Assembly: GCA_014799675.1 (NCBI GenBank)
Contig: JAAVHM010000109.1
Coordinates: forward strand, 1-5,366
DNA: 5,366 bases
Origin: Ruminococcus sp.
Lineage (GTDB): Bacteria > Bacillota > Clostridia > Oscillospirales > Ruminococcaceae
Direction: 5' to 3'
Below the pieces are notes generated by a model, which saw only the letters and a list, made by a program, of their open reading frames with translations, was not told the origin of the DNA and ran no database searches. Positions within the stretch are counted from its first letter, which is position 1. The number at the start of each line of letters is the position of its first letter. A program made the translations under genes and the position numbers. Below are positions 1 to 5,362 of the stretch, piece by piece.

Positions 1-1
1 G

Positions 2-778
2 CTTCTCGACATTGATCTGCACGATATTGACAGGGACGTTACGGTAAGACAGCTTTTAAATCATACGTCGGGCGTCCCCGATTATTTTGACGAAAGCGTT
101 ATGGACGAATACGAAGAATTATGGGCAGACTTTCCTAATTATAAAATAAGGCATAACAGCGATCTGCTCCCGCTGTTTATAGATAAGCCTATGATGTATC
201 CGAAAGGAGAAAAATTTCAATACAATAATTCGGGTTACGTACTGCTTGCAATGATAATAGAAAAAGCCGCGGGAATGGATTTTGACCAATACCTTAAAAA
301 GAATGTTTTTGACGTGTGCGGTATGAATTCAACAGGCTACTATGAATTGGACAGGCTTCCGCCTAAATGCGCGAATAATTATATTTATTGCGCCGACACG
401 GAAGATTATCGTACAAATATATTTTCTGTTGACGCAAAAGGTACGGGCGCGGGCGGAGCGTTTATTGCGGTTAAAGATATTATAAATTTCTGGACTAACT
501 TATCAGGCGGAAAACTGATATCAAAGGAATTGTTTTCCCAGATGATAAGCAAGCAGAGTGGAGACGGCGATGACCCCGAAGAGGGTTATTACGGCTACGG
601 TATGTGGATAATCGACAACTCAATGGGTACGGATCTTGCATATTTTCAAGGGCTTGACCCCGGGGTAAGCTTTATTTCGGAATACAATCCGAATAACGGT
701 ATGATCTCCGTTCTGGTAAGCAATTACGGGGACAATGTCTGGAGCGAAATGCGAAAGGTAAGGAAAGCTTTATATTAA
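2..778 (+). CDS. Beta-lactamase-family serine hydrolase (class C / PBP-like), 5'-truncated by window edge
   Basis: The reading frame is open from base 2 and ends with TAA at 776-778, giving a 258-residue C-terminal fragment; the true start lies upstream. The first in-frame ATG (101) is not the start, because family sequence continues before it: VTVRQLLNHTSGVPDY (fragment residues 13-28) is the conserved stretch that follows the catalytic SxxK in class C beta-lactamases, DD-peptidases and related esterases. The nucleophile SxxK is therefore outside the window. The second active-site motif is seen as Y-N-N (nt 221-229), the YxN equivalent. At the usual third motif (KTG or HxG) the sequence is QGLDPGVSF (nt 647-673), a form I recall from clostridial members. 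The fragment shows no membrane segment, but an N-terminal signal cannot be excluded. Substrate is unknown: peptidoglycan peptides, beta-lactams or esters are all possible in this family. It converges on ddh and ends 68 nt from it. Family is confident; function is not. Confidence 0.9.
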   Translation, partial: LLDIDLHDIDRDVTVRQLLNHTSGVPDYFDESVMDEYEELWADFPNYKIRHNSDLLPLFIDKPMMYPKGEKFQYNNSGYVLLAMIIEKAAGMDFDQYLKKNVFDVCGMNSTGYYELDRLPPKCANNYIYCADTEDYRTNIFSVDAKGTGAGGAFIAVKDIINFWTNLSGGKLISKELFSQMISKQSGDGDDPEEGYYGYGMWIIDNSMGTDLAYFQGLDPGVSFISEYNPNNGMISVLVSNYGDNVWSEMRKVRKALY

Positions 779-793
779 AATTTCAAAAACAAA

Positions 794-824
794 AAGAGGC
801 AGGAAATCAAATTTCTTGCCTCTT
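794..824 (-). terminator. Intrinsic terminator of ddh, possibly bidirectional
   Basis: A 14-bp stem (794-807 with 811-824, one G-T wobble) with a 3-nt loop lies in the gap between the convergent genes. Read on the minus strand the stem is followed directly by a T-rich run (TTTTGTTTTTGAAA), so it is a good Rho-independent terminator for ddh. On the plus strand the tail is GCTTCTTTAT, which is poor, so termination of the serine hydrolase gene here is less certain. Confidence 0.85.
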
Positions 825-846
825 GCTTCTTTATCTCTTGCCTCTG

Positions 847-1836
847 TCAGAGCATTTCCTTGCGAATTTCCGCGCCGCTTTTTACGGAAAGATATGCGGG
901 AGCAACGTCAAACACGGTCTTTGCGCCGCTTTGTCCCTCCTTGTGCATACGGTACGCCGCCCTTGCGTATGCAGCAAGAATACTGGAGGTGAACTCGGGG
1001 TTCGAGCCAAGCTTCAGGGAGTACTCAACGATATGGTTGGTCTCGCCGTTCACGCCTGTTTTGCCGCTTCTGATAACAAAGCCGCCGTGGGGAATTCCGC
1101 TGTGGTCGCGGTCAAGCTCCTCCTGCGTGATAAAATTCACGGTGGTGTCATAGTCCGCAAAATAGTTGGGCATATTCTTTATCTCCGCCTCGATTTTTGC
1201 CTTGTCCGCCCCCTCCTTGGCAACCACAAAGCACTCTCTTGTGTGCTTCTGACGTGTGGTAAGCTGGGGGTCTGCGCCGCTTCTTACAGCTTCAACAGCC
1301 GCCTCAACGGGAATGGTATACTGTCTTGCGTCAGCAACGCCCTCAACACGGCGGATAGCGTCGGAGTGTCCCTGTGAAACGCCCTTGCCCCAGAATGTGT
1401 AAGTATTTCCCTGCGGGAGTATGCTGTCGCCGTAAAGTCTTGCCACTGAGAACATTCCGGGGTCCCAGCCCACGGAGATAATGCTGACGTTGCCGCCCTT
1501 TTTAGCGGAACTGTCAACGGCTTCAAAATACTGTGGGATTTTTGCATGGGTGTCAAAGCTGTCTATGGTGCAGAACATTTCCGCAAGCTTGGGTCCCTGC
1601 TCGGGCAGGTCTGTCGCGCTTCCTCCGCAGAGGATAAGAACGTCAACATTACCCTTGTGGTTTGCTATATCGTTCATTGAATAAACGGGGACGCCCTCCG
1701 TCAAAATTTTGAGAGAAGCAGGGTCGCGTCTTGTAAAAACGCAGGCAAGCTCCATGTCGGGATTTTGTCTTATAGCAAGCTCTGTACCCCTGCCGAGGTT
1801 GCCGTAGCCTACAATTCCTATCCTTATTTTGTCCAT
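847..1836 (-). CDS. ddh: meso-Diaminopimelate D-dehydrogenase
   Basis: Encodes 329 residues (the Corynebacterium enzyme is about 320). It catalyses the single-step NADPH-dependent reductive amination of L-tetrahydrodipicolinate to meso-diaminopimelate (EC 1.4.1.16), bypassing the multi-step branches of the lysine/peptidoglycan pathway; cytoplasmic. Seen in the sequence: dinucleotide-binding GIVGYGNLGRG (residues 7-17), FTRR (34-37) after the second strand as expected for NADPH preference, GSATDLPEQ (72-80), SVGWDPGMFS (121-130), the substrate-site stretch FWGKGVSQGHSDAIRR (148-163), R200 before ECFVV, PHGG (249-252) and NHIVEY (267-272). These match the Corynebacterium family member as I recall it along its length. 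The ATG at 1836 is chosen because an AAAGGA SD sits 10 nt upstream; an in-frame TTG at 1845 would be only about 1 nt from that SD. It is the last gene of the minus-strand block, has its own promoter and ends in a strong terminator. Confidence 0.95.
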   Translation of the reverse strand: MDKIRIGIVGYGNLGRGTELAIRQNPDMELACVFTRRDPASLKILTEGVPVYSMNDIANHKGNVDVLILCGGSATDLPEQGPKLAEMFCTIDSFDTHAKIPQYFEAVDSSAKKGGNVSIISVGWDPGMFSVARLYGDSILPQGNTYTFWGKGVSQGHSDAIRRVEGVADARQYTIPVEAAVEAVRSGADPQLTTRQKHTRECFVVAKEGADKAKIEAEIKNMPNYFADYDTTVNFITQEELDRDHSGIPHGGFVIRSGKTGVNGETNHIVEYSLKLGSNPEFTSSILAAYARAAYRMHKEGQSGAKTVFDVAPAYLSVKSGAEIRKEML

Positions 1837-1846
1837 TGAGATCAAA

Positions 1847-1852
1847 TCCTTT
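1847..1852 (-). promoter_or_regulatory. Ribosome binding site deciding the ddh start
   Basis: Minus-strand AAAGGA with a 10-nt spacer to the ATG at 1836. It nearly abuts the alternative in-frame TTG at 1845, which rules that codon out and places the start three codons later. Confidence 0.75.
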
Positions 1853-1871
1853 CAAAAAAATCATTTAGTCT

Positions 1872-1900
1872 ATTATAACACATTTTGCAGGATTTGAAAA
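1872..1900 (-). promoter_or_regulatory. Sigma-A-type promoter of ddh (extended -10)
   Basis: On the minus strand a perfect TATAAT (1877-1872) is preceded by TGT, giving an extended -10 (TGnTATAAT). It is 17 bp downstream of TTTTCA (1900-1895), a 4/6 match to the -35 consensus. The predicted transcription start is near 1865, giving a leader of about 30 nt with the SD. I see no convincing terminator between the upstream MutS-like gene (stop at 1919) and this promoter, so ddh may be transcribed both on its own and by read-through. Confidence 0.75.
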
Positions 1901-1918
1901 GAGATTTTGCAAAAATTT

Positions 1919-3550
1919 TTATTTTTCTTTACGCACAAGGCTTTCCGCCATATCAATTATCTCATCGGGGAAGCCGTTTATTTTCATAAGCTTTATAGCG
2001 TTCCTTGTCCTTGCCGCGCCCTCCCTGACCTTGTAATCAAAGAGAACTCTGTTATCCTCGATACGCTCCGTAAAATGTATGTTGCGGTATTTGTCCGCCA
2101 TAATATCCGTCAGCTCTATGTCGTGGGTAGCGGCGGCGCAAAGACTTCCCGTCCCCGCAAGAACAGTCAGTACGCTTACCGAAGCGGCGATACGCTCGGC
2201 GGTGTTCGTGCCTTTTAAAATTTCGTCAATAACACAGAAGCAGTACTCGTTCTGCGCCGCCTCAACAATTCTCCGCATGGATTTTACTTCCGCAACAAAA
2301 TAGCTTTCCCCCGCGCAGATATCGTCACGCACAGCCATGGACGTTACCACCCTGCACCTGCGAAGAGAAAAGCTTTCCGCCGTGCAGGTAAGTATGCTCT
2401 GCGCCAAAACCGCGTTGACCGCGGCAGCCTTTACAAAGCTGCTTTTTCCGCTGGCGTTTGAGCCTGTTATAAGAATATTTTCACACATTTCAAAATCGTT
2501 GCTCACGGCGTTTTCTATAAGCGGGTGAACCATGCCCTTAAAGCAAATTTCTTTCCTGTCGGTGAAATTCGGTTCGCAGTAAGTTCCGCAGCTTCCCCTG
2601 TAGTTCAGTACCGCGCAGACCGCGTCCAGCAAGCCTATGCGCTCGTATATTCGGCGCAAGCCCTCGCCGTTTTCCGCGGCAATTCGTTTTACCTCAAAAA
2701 AGCCGTTTATATCGCTGAATGTCACAAGCTTGACGTAGCTTGCAAAACCAGCTTCGATATCGGAGTCCTGAACGCCGTCCAATCTGTTTATCCACGCAAG
2801 CTTTTTTGCTATGCGTTCAAAGGGCTTGAACATTTCCGAAAGCTGAAAGATAAGCGGGTCGTCGGAAGCTTCTCCCAAAGTCTTGCCGCAGTAAAGCATA
2901 TCGCTGAGATATTTCATCATGCCCTTTTCTGCGGCGTATTTGAAGCTGTTCTTGTAATAGACAATCATGTTTATTATGCAGCCCACAATAAAACAGAGAG
3001 CAGCACCAATACTGCCGAAAAACAAACCAAGCGCCGCCGCGGCAAACGGCAGGAAAGGCAGCCATTTATAGACCGCCTCGTTTTCCTCATTCACCGTAAG
3101 ACTTTTCCCGAAGCAGGTCTCCGCAACAGAGTTGTAATTCATGCTGCCGAGATTTTTCAGCTTTTCGCATACGCTGATACGAAGCTCCCTGTTGCCGCCG
3201 AGAAGCTCCAGACCGTGACGGAAAAGCTCCTCGTTTTCCCCAAGCCCGCGGTGCAGGAGAGCGTAAAGGTACTCCTCGCCCACGGAGCTTTGACAGGTGT
3301 TGATACGGTCGAAAACGTCGTCCATATCAAGGTCGTTCCAAGTAATTTCATCAATTCCGCCCGAACTGTTCCCGCCTGTGGAAAGATAAAATCCGGCAAT
3401 GCTTTCTATTTCATTAAACCGTTTCGGGTCGGGAGGACTGTCAAGTTCTGCGATTATTTGATTGTAGCTGCGCCGTTTGTCCATAATTTTTGAAACAATA
3501 TTCCCTGCAATAAATGCCGCAAGAACAAAGCCGGCAATTATAAATCCCAT
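1919..3550 (-). CDS. Membrane-anchored MutS-related ATPase
   Basis: Encodes 543 residues, much shorter than true MutS (about 850), and lacks the N-terminal mismatch-recognition domain. Layout: a hydrophobic N-terminal segment (about residues 3-21), a conserved-looking ITWNDLDMDDVFDRIN stretch (69-84), a second hydrophobic region (about 163-198, probably one long or two short membrane helices), a helical middle resembling the MutS core/lever, then the C-terminal MutS ABC-type ATPase. In the ATPase: Walker A GSNASGKSS (363-371), MutS signature-type loop GESYFVAE (414-421), Walker B CVIDE (439-443) followed by KGTN, and the switch histidine in THD (475-477). All ATPase residues look intact. By fold it should bind and hydrolyse ATP as a dimer, at the membrane. 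Substrate is unknown; it is unlikely to do classical mismatch repair. ATG 3550 has AAGGAG (3562-3557) 6 nt upstream. It begins 16 nt after the glycosidase stop, so the two are probably co-transcribed. Confidence 0.85.
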   Translation of the reverse strand: MGFIIAGFVLAAFIAGNIVSKIMDKRRSYNQIIAELDSPPDPKRFNEIESIAGFYLSTGGNSSGGIDEITWNDLDMDDVFDRINTCQSSVGEEYLYALLHRGLGENEELFRHGLELLGGNRELRISVCEKLKNLGSMNYNSVAETCFGKSLTVNEENEAVYKWLPFLPFAAAALGLFFGSIGAALCFIVGCIINMIVYYKNSFKYAAEKGMMKYLSDMLYCGKTLGEASDDPLIFQLSEMFKPFERIAKKLAWINRLDGVQDSDIEAGFASYVKLVTFSDINGFFEVKRIAAENGEGLRRIYERIGLLDAVCAVLNYRGSCGTYCEPNFTDRKEICFKGMVHPLIENAVSNDFEMCENILITGSNASGKSSFVKAAAVNAVLAQSILTCTAESFSLRRCRVVTSMAVRDDICAGESYFVAEVKSMRRIVEAAQNEYCFCVIDEILKGTNTAERIAASVSVLTVLAGTGSLCAAATHDIELTDIMADKYRNIHFTERIEDNRVLFDYKVREGAARTRNAIKLMKINGFPDEIIDMAESLVRKEK

Positions 3551-3566
3551 AAAGTTCTCCTTAAAG

Positions 3567-4706
3567 TTATACGCCCAAACCGTTTTTCATTGCTTCAAGG
3601 AATTCGGGCGTGCGCCATTCGTATGTGTTCCTGTCCACCTGACCGCCGTTGTCCCAATAGAAAGGCGCAATGCCGTACTCGCCGCAAAGACCTGTCATTT
3701 TTTCTATGAACAGAACACAGCTTGCCTTGTCGTTTCCGCTGGCGGCGTACTCTCCCACAATTACGGGAACGCCTTTGTCGATAAATGTGGTTTTAAGTCT
3801 GCCGTAAAGGTCTTCCATTTGCTTTACCTCCGCGTCCGTTCCCCATGTGTTGTGAATGTTGGTTGTGCAGAACTCCCAAGGGGTGTAGTAGTGTACGGAC
3901 AAAATGCAGCGGTTCTCGGGGTCGGAGGGCATTTTGAAAAGGGGCTTGCAGCTTTCGGCAATGTCCGTCCAGTAGCCTGCGATAAGAAGATGACGCTTGC
4001 CGTTGTTCCCGCCGCTTTTGCGGATAAGGTCAACAAATGTCTGGTTGAATTCGTTTAGCAAGCCGAATTTTTCATTGTCGGAAAGTCCGTCGAAGCCCAC
4101 CTCGTTCATGGACTCAAAAACAAGCTTGTCGCCGTAATTCTCAAATCTCTTTGCGATCTGCGTCCAGAGATTTTTGAACTTTTCAATGGTCGCTTCCTTG
4201 TCGTTTTTTGCGCCCTCGATTATCCACGCGCCGAAATTCGGGTCTCCGCCGCCGTCGTGGTGGACGTTCAGAATAACGTACATATCCTGGGAATAAGCGT
4301 AGTCAACGACCTCCTGCACTCTGTCGAGCCAGTCCTTGTCGATGTTTCCCTTTTCGTCAATGTGGTCTCTCCATGTCACAGGTATGCGGACGGAAGAAAT
4401 TCCGTCCTCTTTGAGAGCAGTAAAAAGCTCCCGTGTGGCAAAGGGGTTGCCCCAAAGGGTCTCGTCAACCTTTTCGCCCTCGGCGACGTGTTCGTTGACA
4501 ATGCCGTCGCCGTCGCGGTCTGCCTGACAAACGTCAAGAGTGTTTCCCAAATTCCAGCCCAGACCCATGTCTTTTACAAGCTCCATGGAGGAAATTTCGC
4601 GCATTTCTCCCGCCGTCGTGCTATCTGCCTGAACGCTGTCTCCGCAGGCGGCAAGGGACGATACCATTATTGCCGCCGCTGCAATTGCCGCAAGAATTTT
4701 TTTCAT
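3567..4706 (-). CDS. Lipid-anchored GH5 endoglucanase-like glycosidase
   Basis: Encodes 379 residues. The N-terminus (MKK, hydrophobic run, lipobox LAAC with Cys21) is a lipoprotein signal, so the mature enzyme should be attached to the outer face of the membrane. The rest is one glycoside hydrolase family 5 domain, most like the cellulase/xyloglucanase-type subfamily 4 as I recall it: GWNLGNTLD (50-58), WGNP (85-88), VRIPVTW (106-112) with R107, VILNVHH (144-150), the acid/base Glu202 after Asn201 in FESMNEV, VHYYTPW (271-277), the nucleophile Glu319 in VIVGEY, and W351. All expected catalytic residues are present. No carbohydrate-binding module or full dockerin follows the domain, so it is not a standard cellulosome subunit. 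An acidic, calcium-loop-like insert (about 63-72) interrupts the N-terminal part. Predicted substrates are beta-1,4-glucans (cellulose, mixed-linkage glucan, xyloglucan); which one is uncertain. ATG 4706 has AAGGAG 8 nt upstream. It is the first gene of the minus-strand block. Confidence 0.92.
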   Translation of the reverse strand: MKKILAAIAAAAIMVSSLAACGDSVQADSTTAGEMREISSMELVKDMGLGWNLGNTLDVCQADRDGDGIVNEHVAEGEKVDETLWGNPFATRELFTALKEDGISSVRIPVTWRDHIDEKGNIDKDWLDRVQEVVDYAYSQDMYVILNVHHDGGGDPNFGAWIIEGAKNDKEATIEKFKNLWTQIAKRFENYGDKLVFESMNEVGFDGLSDNEKFGLLNEFNQTFVDLIRKSGGNNGKRHLLIAGYWTDIAESCKPLFKMPSDPENRCILSVHYYTPWEFCTTNIHNTWGTDAEVKQMEDLYGRLKTTFIDKGVPVIVGEYAASGNDKASCVLFIEKMTGLCGEYGIAPFYWDNGGQVDRNTYEWRTPEFLEAMKNGLGV

Positions 4707-4714
4707 AAAAGCAT

Positions 4715-4720
4715 CTCCTT
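4715..4720 (-). promoter_or_regulatory. Ribosome binding site of the GH5 gene
   Basis: Minus-strand AAGGAG with an 8-nt spacer to ATG 4706. Its 5' end touches the operator palindrome, so a protein bound to the operator DNA would sit right beside the translation start region. Confidence 0.8.
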
Positions 4721-4739
4721 TATGTAATCGTTTACATAA
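4720..4739 (-). promoter_or_regulatory. CRE/LacI-family operator controlling the GH5 operon
   Basis: A 20-bp palindrome in which 9 of 10 symmetric pairs are complementary (only 4728/4731 fail). Its core TGTAAACGATTACA (minus strand, 4736-4723) fits the Bacillus catabolite-responsive element consensus TGWAANCGNTNWCA at every position, with the central CG typical of LacI-family sites. It lies between the -10 box and the SD, where bound repressor would block initiation or elongation. Either CcpA-mediated catabolite repression or a dedicated LacI-type glucan regulator is plausible; the sequence alone cannot distinguish them. Confidence 0.8.
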
Positions 4740-4767
4740 GTATACAGCTTTTTAGACAAGAATTCCA
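4739..4767 (-). promoter_or_regulatory. Candidate promoter of the GH5 / MutS-like operon
   Basis: Minus-strand TATACT (4744-4739, 5/6 to consensus) with TGGAAT (4767-4762, only 3/6) at 17 bp. The -35 is weak, so the promoter may need an activator or rely on the AT-rich upstream DNA. The -10 directly touches the operator, which supports the pairing. Confidence 0.5.
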
Positions 4768-4861
4768 GTTTATTTTATATAAATTTTGTGAATATTTTTG
4801 TTTCCGAATTTTCAGACAGGGGAGCAATTTGTTTTTGAAAAAGTCTTAATAAAAGTAAATC

Positions 4862-4880
4862 GCCCCCCTTGCTAGGGGGC
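4862..4880 (-). terminator. GC-rich hairpin, probable minus-strand terminator of the upstream transcript
   Basis: A 6-bp GCCCCC/GGGGGC stem (4862-4867 with 4875-4880) and a 7-nt loop. On the minus strand it is followed by GATTTACTTTTATT, which is T-rich but interrupted. Outer bases AAGTC (4841-4845) and GACTT (4883-4887) could close a longer stem. It would end a transcript coming from the right before the GH5 promoter. Confidence 0.45.
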
Positions 4881-5116
4881 ATGACTTATTTCAGGTTTGC
4901 AGCATTTAACTTTGGGGGTAGACACTGCCCGCGGGGGCTTCCCCGCATAGAAAGTGGCGCTGCCCGGGGTGAGGCAGCGCCGAAGATTATGATATAGGAT
5001 TATTGGGGGTTTCCGTAAGCCGTAGGGGTAAACGTCTTACGGATGGTCTCTTATATTTAACGGACTTTCGTCCGGATATAAAAGCTTGTTTAAGCTGTTT
5101 TCCGTACTCTCTCCTG
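4862..5116 (-). ncRNA. Candidate structured RNA of unidentified family
   Basis: This stretch has no credible ORF but contains a dense row of hairpins: 4931-4936/4941-4946 (6 bp GCGGGG), 4956-4964/4973-4981 (9 bp, perfect), 5012-5019/5036-5043 (8 bp, plus a 3-bp inner CGT/ACG helix), 5061-5065/5070-5074 (5 bp, with an outer 6-bp AT helix 5051-5056/5076-5081), 5083-5087/5092-5096 and 5104-5109/5116-5121. Minus strand is preferred because the 5061-5074 hairpin then has a GAAA (GNRA) tetraloop, a promoter-like pair lies upstream and a terminator-like hairpin ends it. I tried to match it to SRP RNA, 6S, tmRNA, RNase P, T-box, cobalamin and glmS elements and could not. It could instead be accumulated repeat sequence with no RNA function. 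The 5' end given is the predicted transcription start and is approximate. Confidence 0.35.
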
Positions 5117-5122
5117 AGTACA

Positions 5123-5150
5123 TTTATATAATAACCTATAAATGTGTAAA
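5123..5150 (-). promoter_or_regulatory. Candidate promoter for the hairpin-rich transcript
   Basis: Minus-strand TTTACA (5150-5145, 5/6) and TATAAA (5128-5123, 5/6) with a 16-bp spacer in AT-rich DNA. The predicted start is near 5116. AT-rich DNA gives such pairs by chance, so this is only suggestive. Confidence 0.4.
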
Positions 5151-5190
5151 TTTCGTGAAAACCGTCTGAAATAAATGAGAAATATTATTG

Positions 5191-5204
5191 GCTCTGTCCC
5201 AACA
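5191..5204 (+). repeat. Left terminal inverted repeat
   Basis: Fourteen bases identical to the reverse complement of 5349-5362. The next outward base (G5190) has no counterpart on the right, so the symmetry stops sharply at 5191. Confidence 0.85.
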
Positions 5205-5234
5205 AATAATTGATATTTACCTTATTAAATGACC

Positions 5235-5262
5235 TGTAGGGGCGCATCCTGTATGCGCCCGC
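5235..5262 (+). repeat. REP-like palindromic repeat, left copy of an inverted pair
   Basis: A 28-nt unit starting TGTAGGGGCG, with its own perfect 8-bp hairpin (5240-5247 with 5253-5260) around a CCTGT loop. It matches the reverse complement of 5284-5311 at 26 of 28 positions. I recall similar TGTAGGGGCG...CGCCC palindromes as common dispersed repeats in clostridial genomes. Confidence 0.75.
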
Positions 5263-5283
5263 AAAATAACAGAAATTTGTTCG

Positions 5284-5311
5284 GCGGGCGGATACAGGAT
5301 CCGCCCCTACA
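5284..5311 (-). repeat. REP-like palindromic repeat, right copy of an inverted pair
   Basis: The inverted partner of 5235-5262, separated from it by 21 AT-rich bases. It has its own perfect 8-bp hairpin (5286-5293 with 5299-5306) around an ACAGG loop, which is the complement of the left loop. Its two differences from the left copy fall on bases that pair with each other in this hairpin. Confidence 0.75.
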
Positions 5312-5348
5312 TAAACAAATTATAATTTACGATAAAAAATCAATCATA

Positions 5349-5362
5349 TGTTGGGACAGAGC
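5349..5362 (-). repeat. Right terminal inverted repeat
   Basis: Exact reverse complement of 5191-5204, marking the right end of the 172-bp element 4 bases before the window edge. Confidence 0.85.

Larger units (their letters stand above)
5191..5362. mobile_element. 172-bp MITE-like element, non-autonomous
   Basis: Bounded by perfect 14-bp terminal inverted repeats, GCTCTGTCCCAACA at 5191-5204 and its exact reverse complement at 5349-5362. The similarity continues inward imperfectly for about 14 more bases (for example ATTGAT at 5208-5213, inverted at 5340-5345). There is no ORF inside, as expected for an element mobilised in trans. Only 4 bases follow the right end, so a target-site duplication cannot be assessed (left flank ATTATTG, right flank GATA). 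The transposase family is not identified. Confidence 0.75.

Noticed and set aside
101..103. ATG at 101 as the start of the serine hydrolase
   Set aside because: The frame is open to base 2 and the upstream codons encode the conserved RQLLNHTSGVPDY stretch, so the gene starts outside the window.
823..1377. Plus-strand open frame of 184 codons opposite ddh
   Set aside because: Antisense to a clear ddh; it begins inside the terminator hairpin and has no family resemblance.
1837..1845. TTG at 1845 as the ddh start
   Set aside because: It is about 1 nt from the only SD; the ATG at 1836 has the right spacing and matches the family N-terminus.
1911..1921. AAAAATTTTT after the MutS-like stop as a terminator
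   Set aside because: An AT-only palindrome with no loop and no GC stem; not a credible terminator.
2525..3493. Long plus-strand open frame of 322 codons opposite the MutS-like gene
   Set aside because: It runs antisense to a gene with intact ATPase motifs; its translation shows no recognisable domain and it has no good ribosome binding site. It is explained by codon bias of the real gene.
4931..4981. Cobalamin or glmS element suggested by GCCACU and AGCGCC on the minus strand
   Set aside because: The rest of the conserved cores (B12 box, glmS GACGAGG segment) is absent and no B12 or glucosamine gene follows.
4881..4997. Small plus-strand ORF of 38 codons in the right intergenic region
   Set aside because: It runs through the GC-rich hairpins, has an Arg/Gly/Pro-rich composition expected from such repeats, and lacks a properly spaced SD (the G-run is 1 nt from the ATG).
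5061..5074. CGAAAGUC on the minus strand as part of a hammerhead ribozyme
   Set aside because: The CUGAUGA half of the core is missing; the sequence is simply a GAAA tetraloop on a 5-bp stem.
5235..5311. CRISPR-like repeat-spacer-repeat
   Set aside because: Only two copies, in inverted orientation and with internal hairpins; no cas genes. It fits a REP pair.
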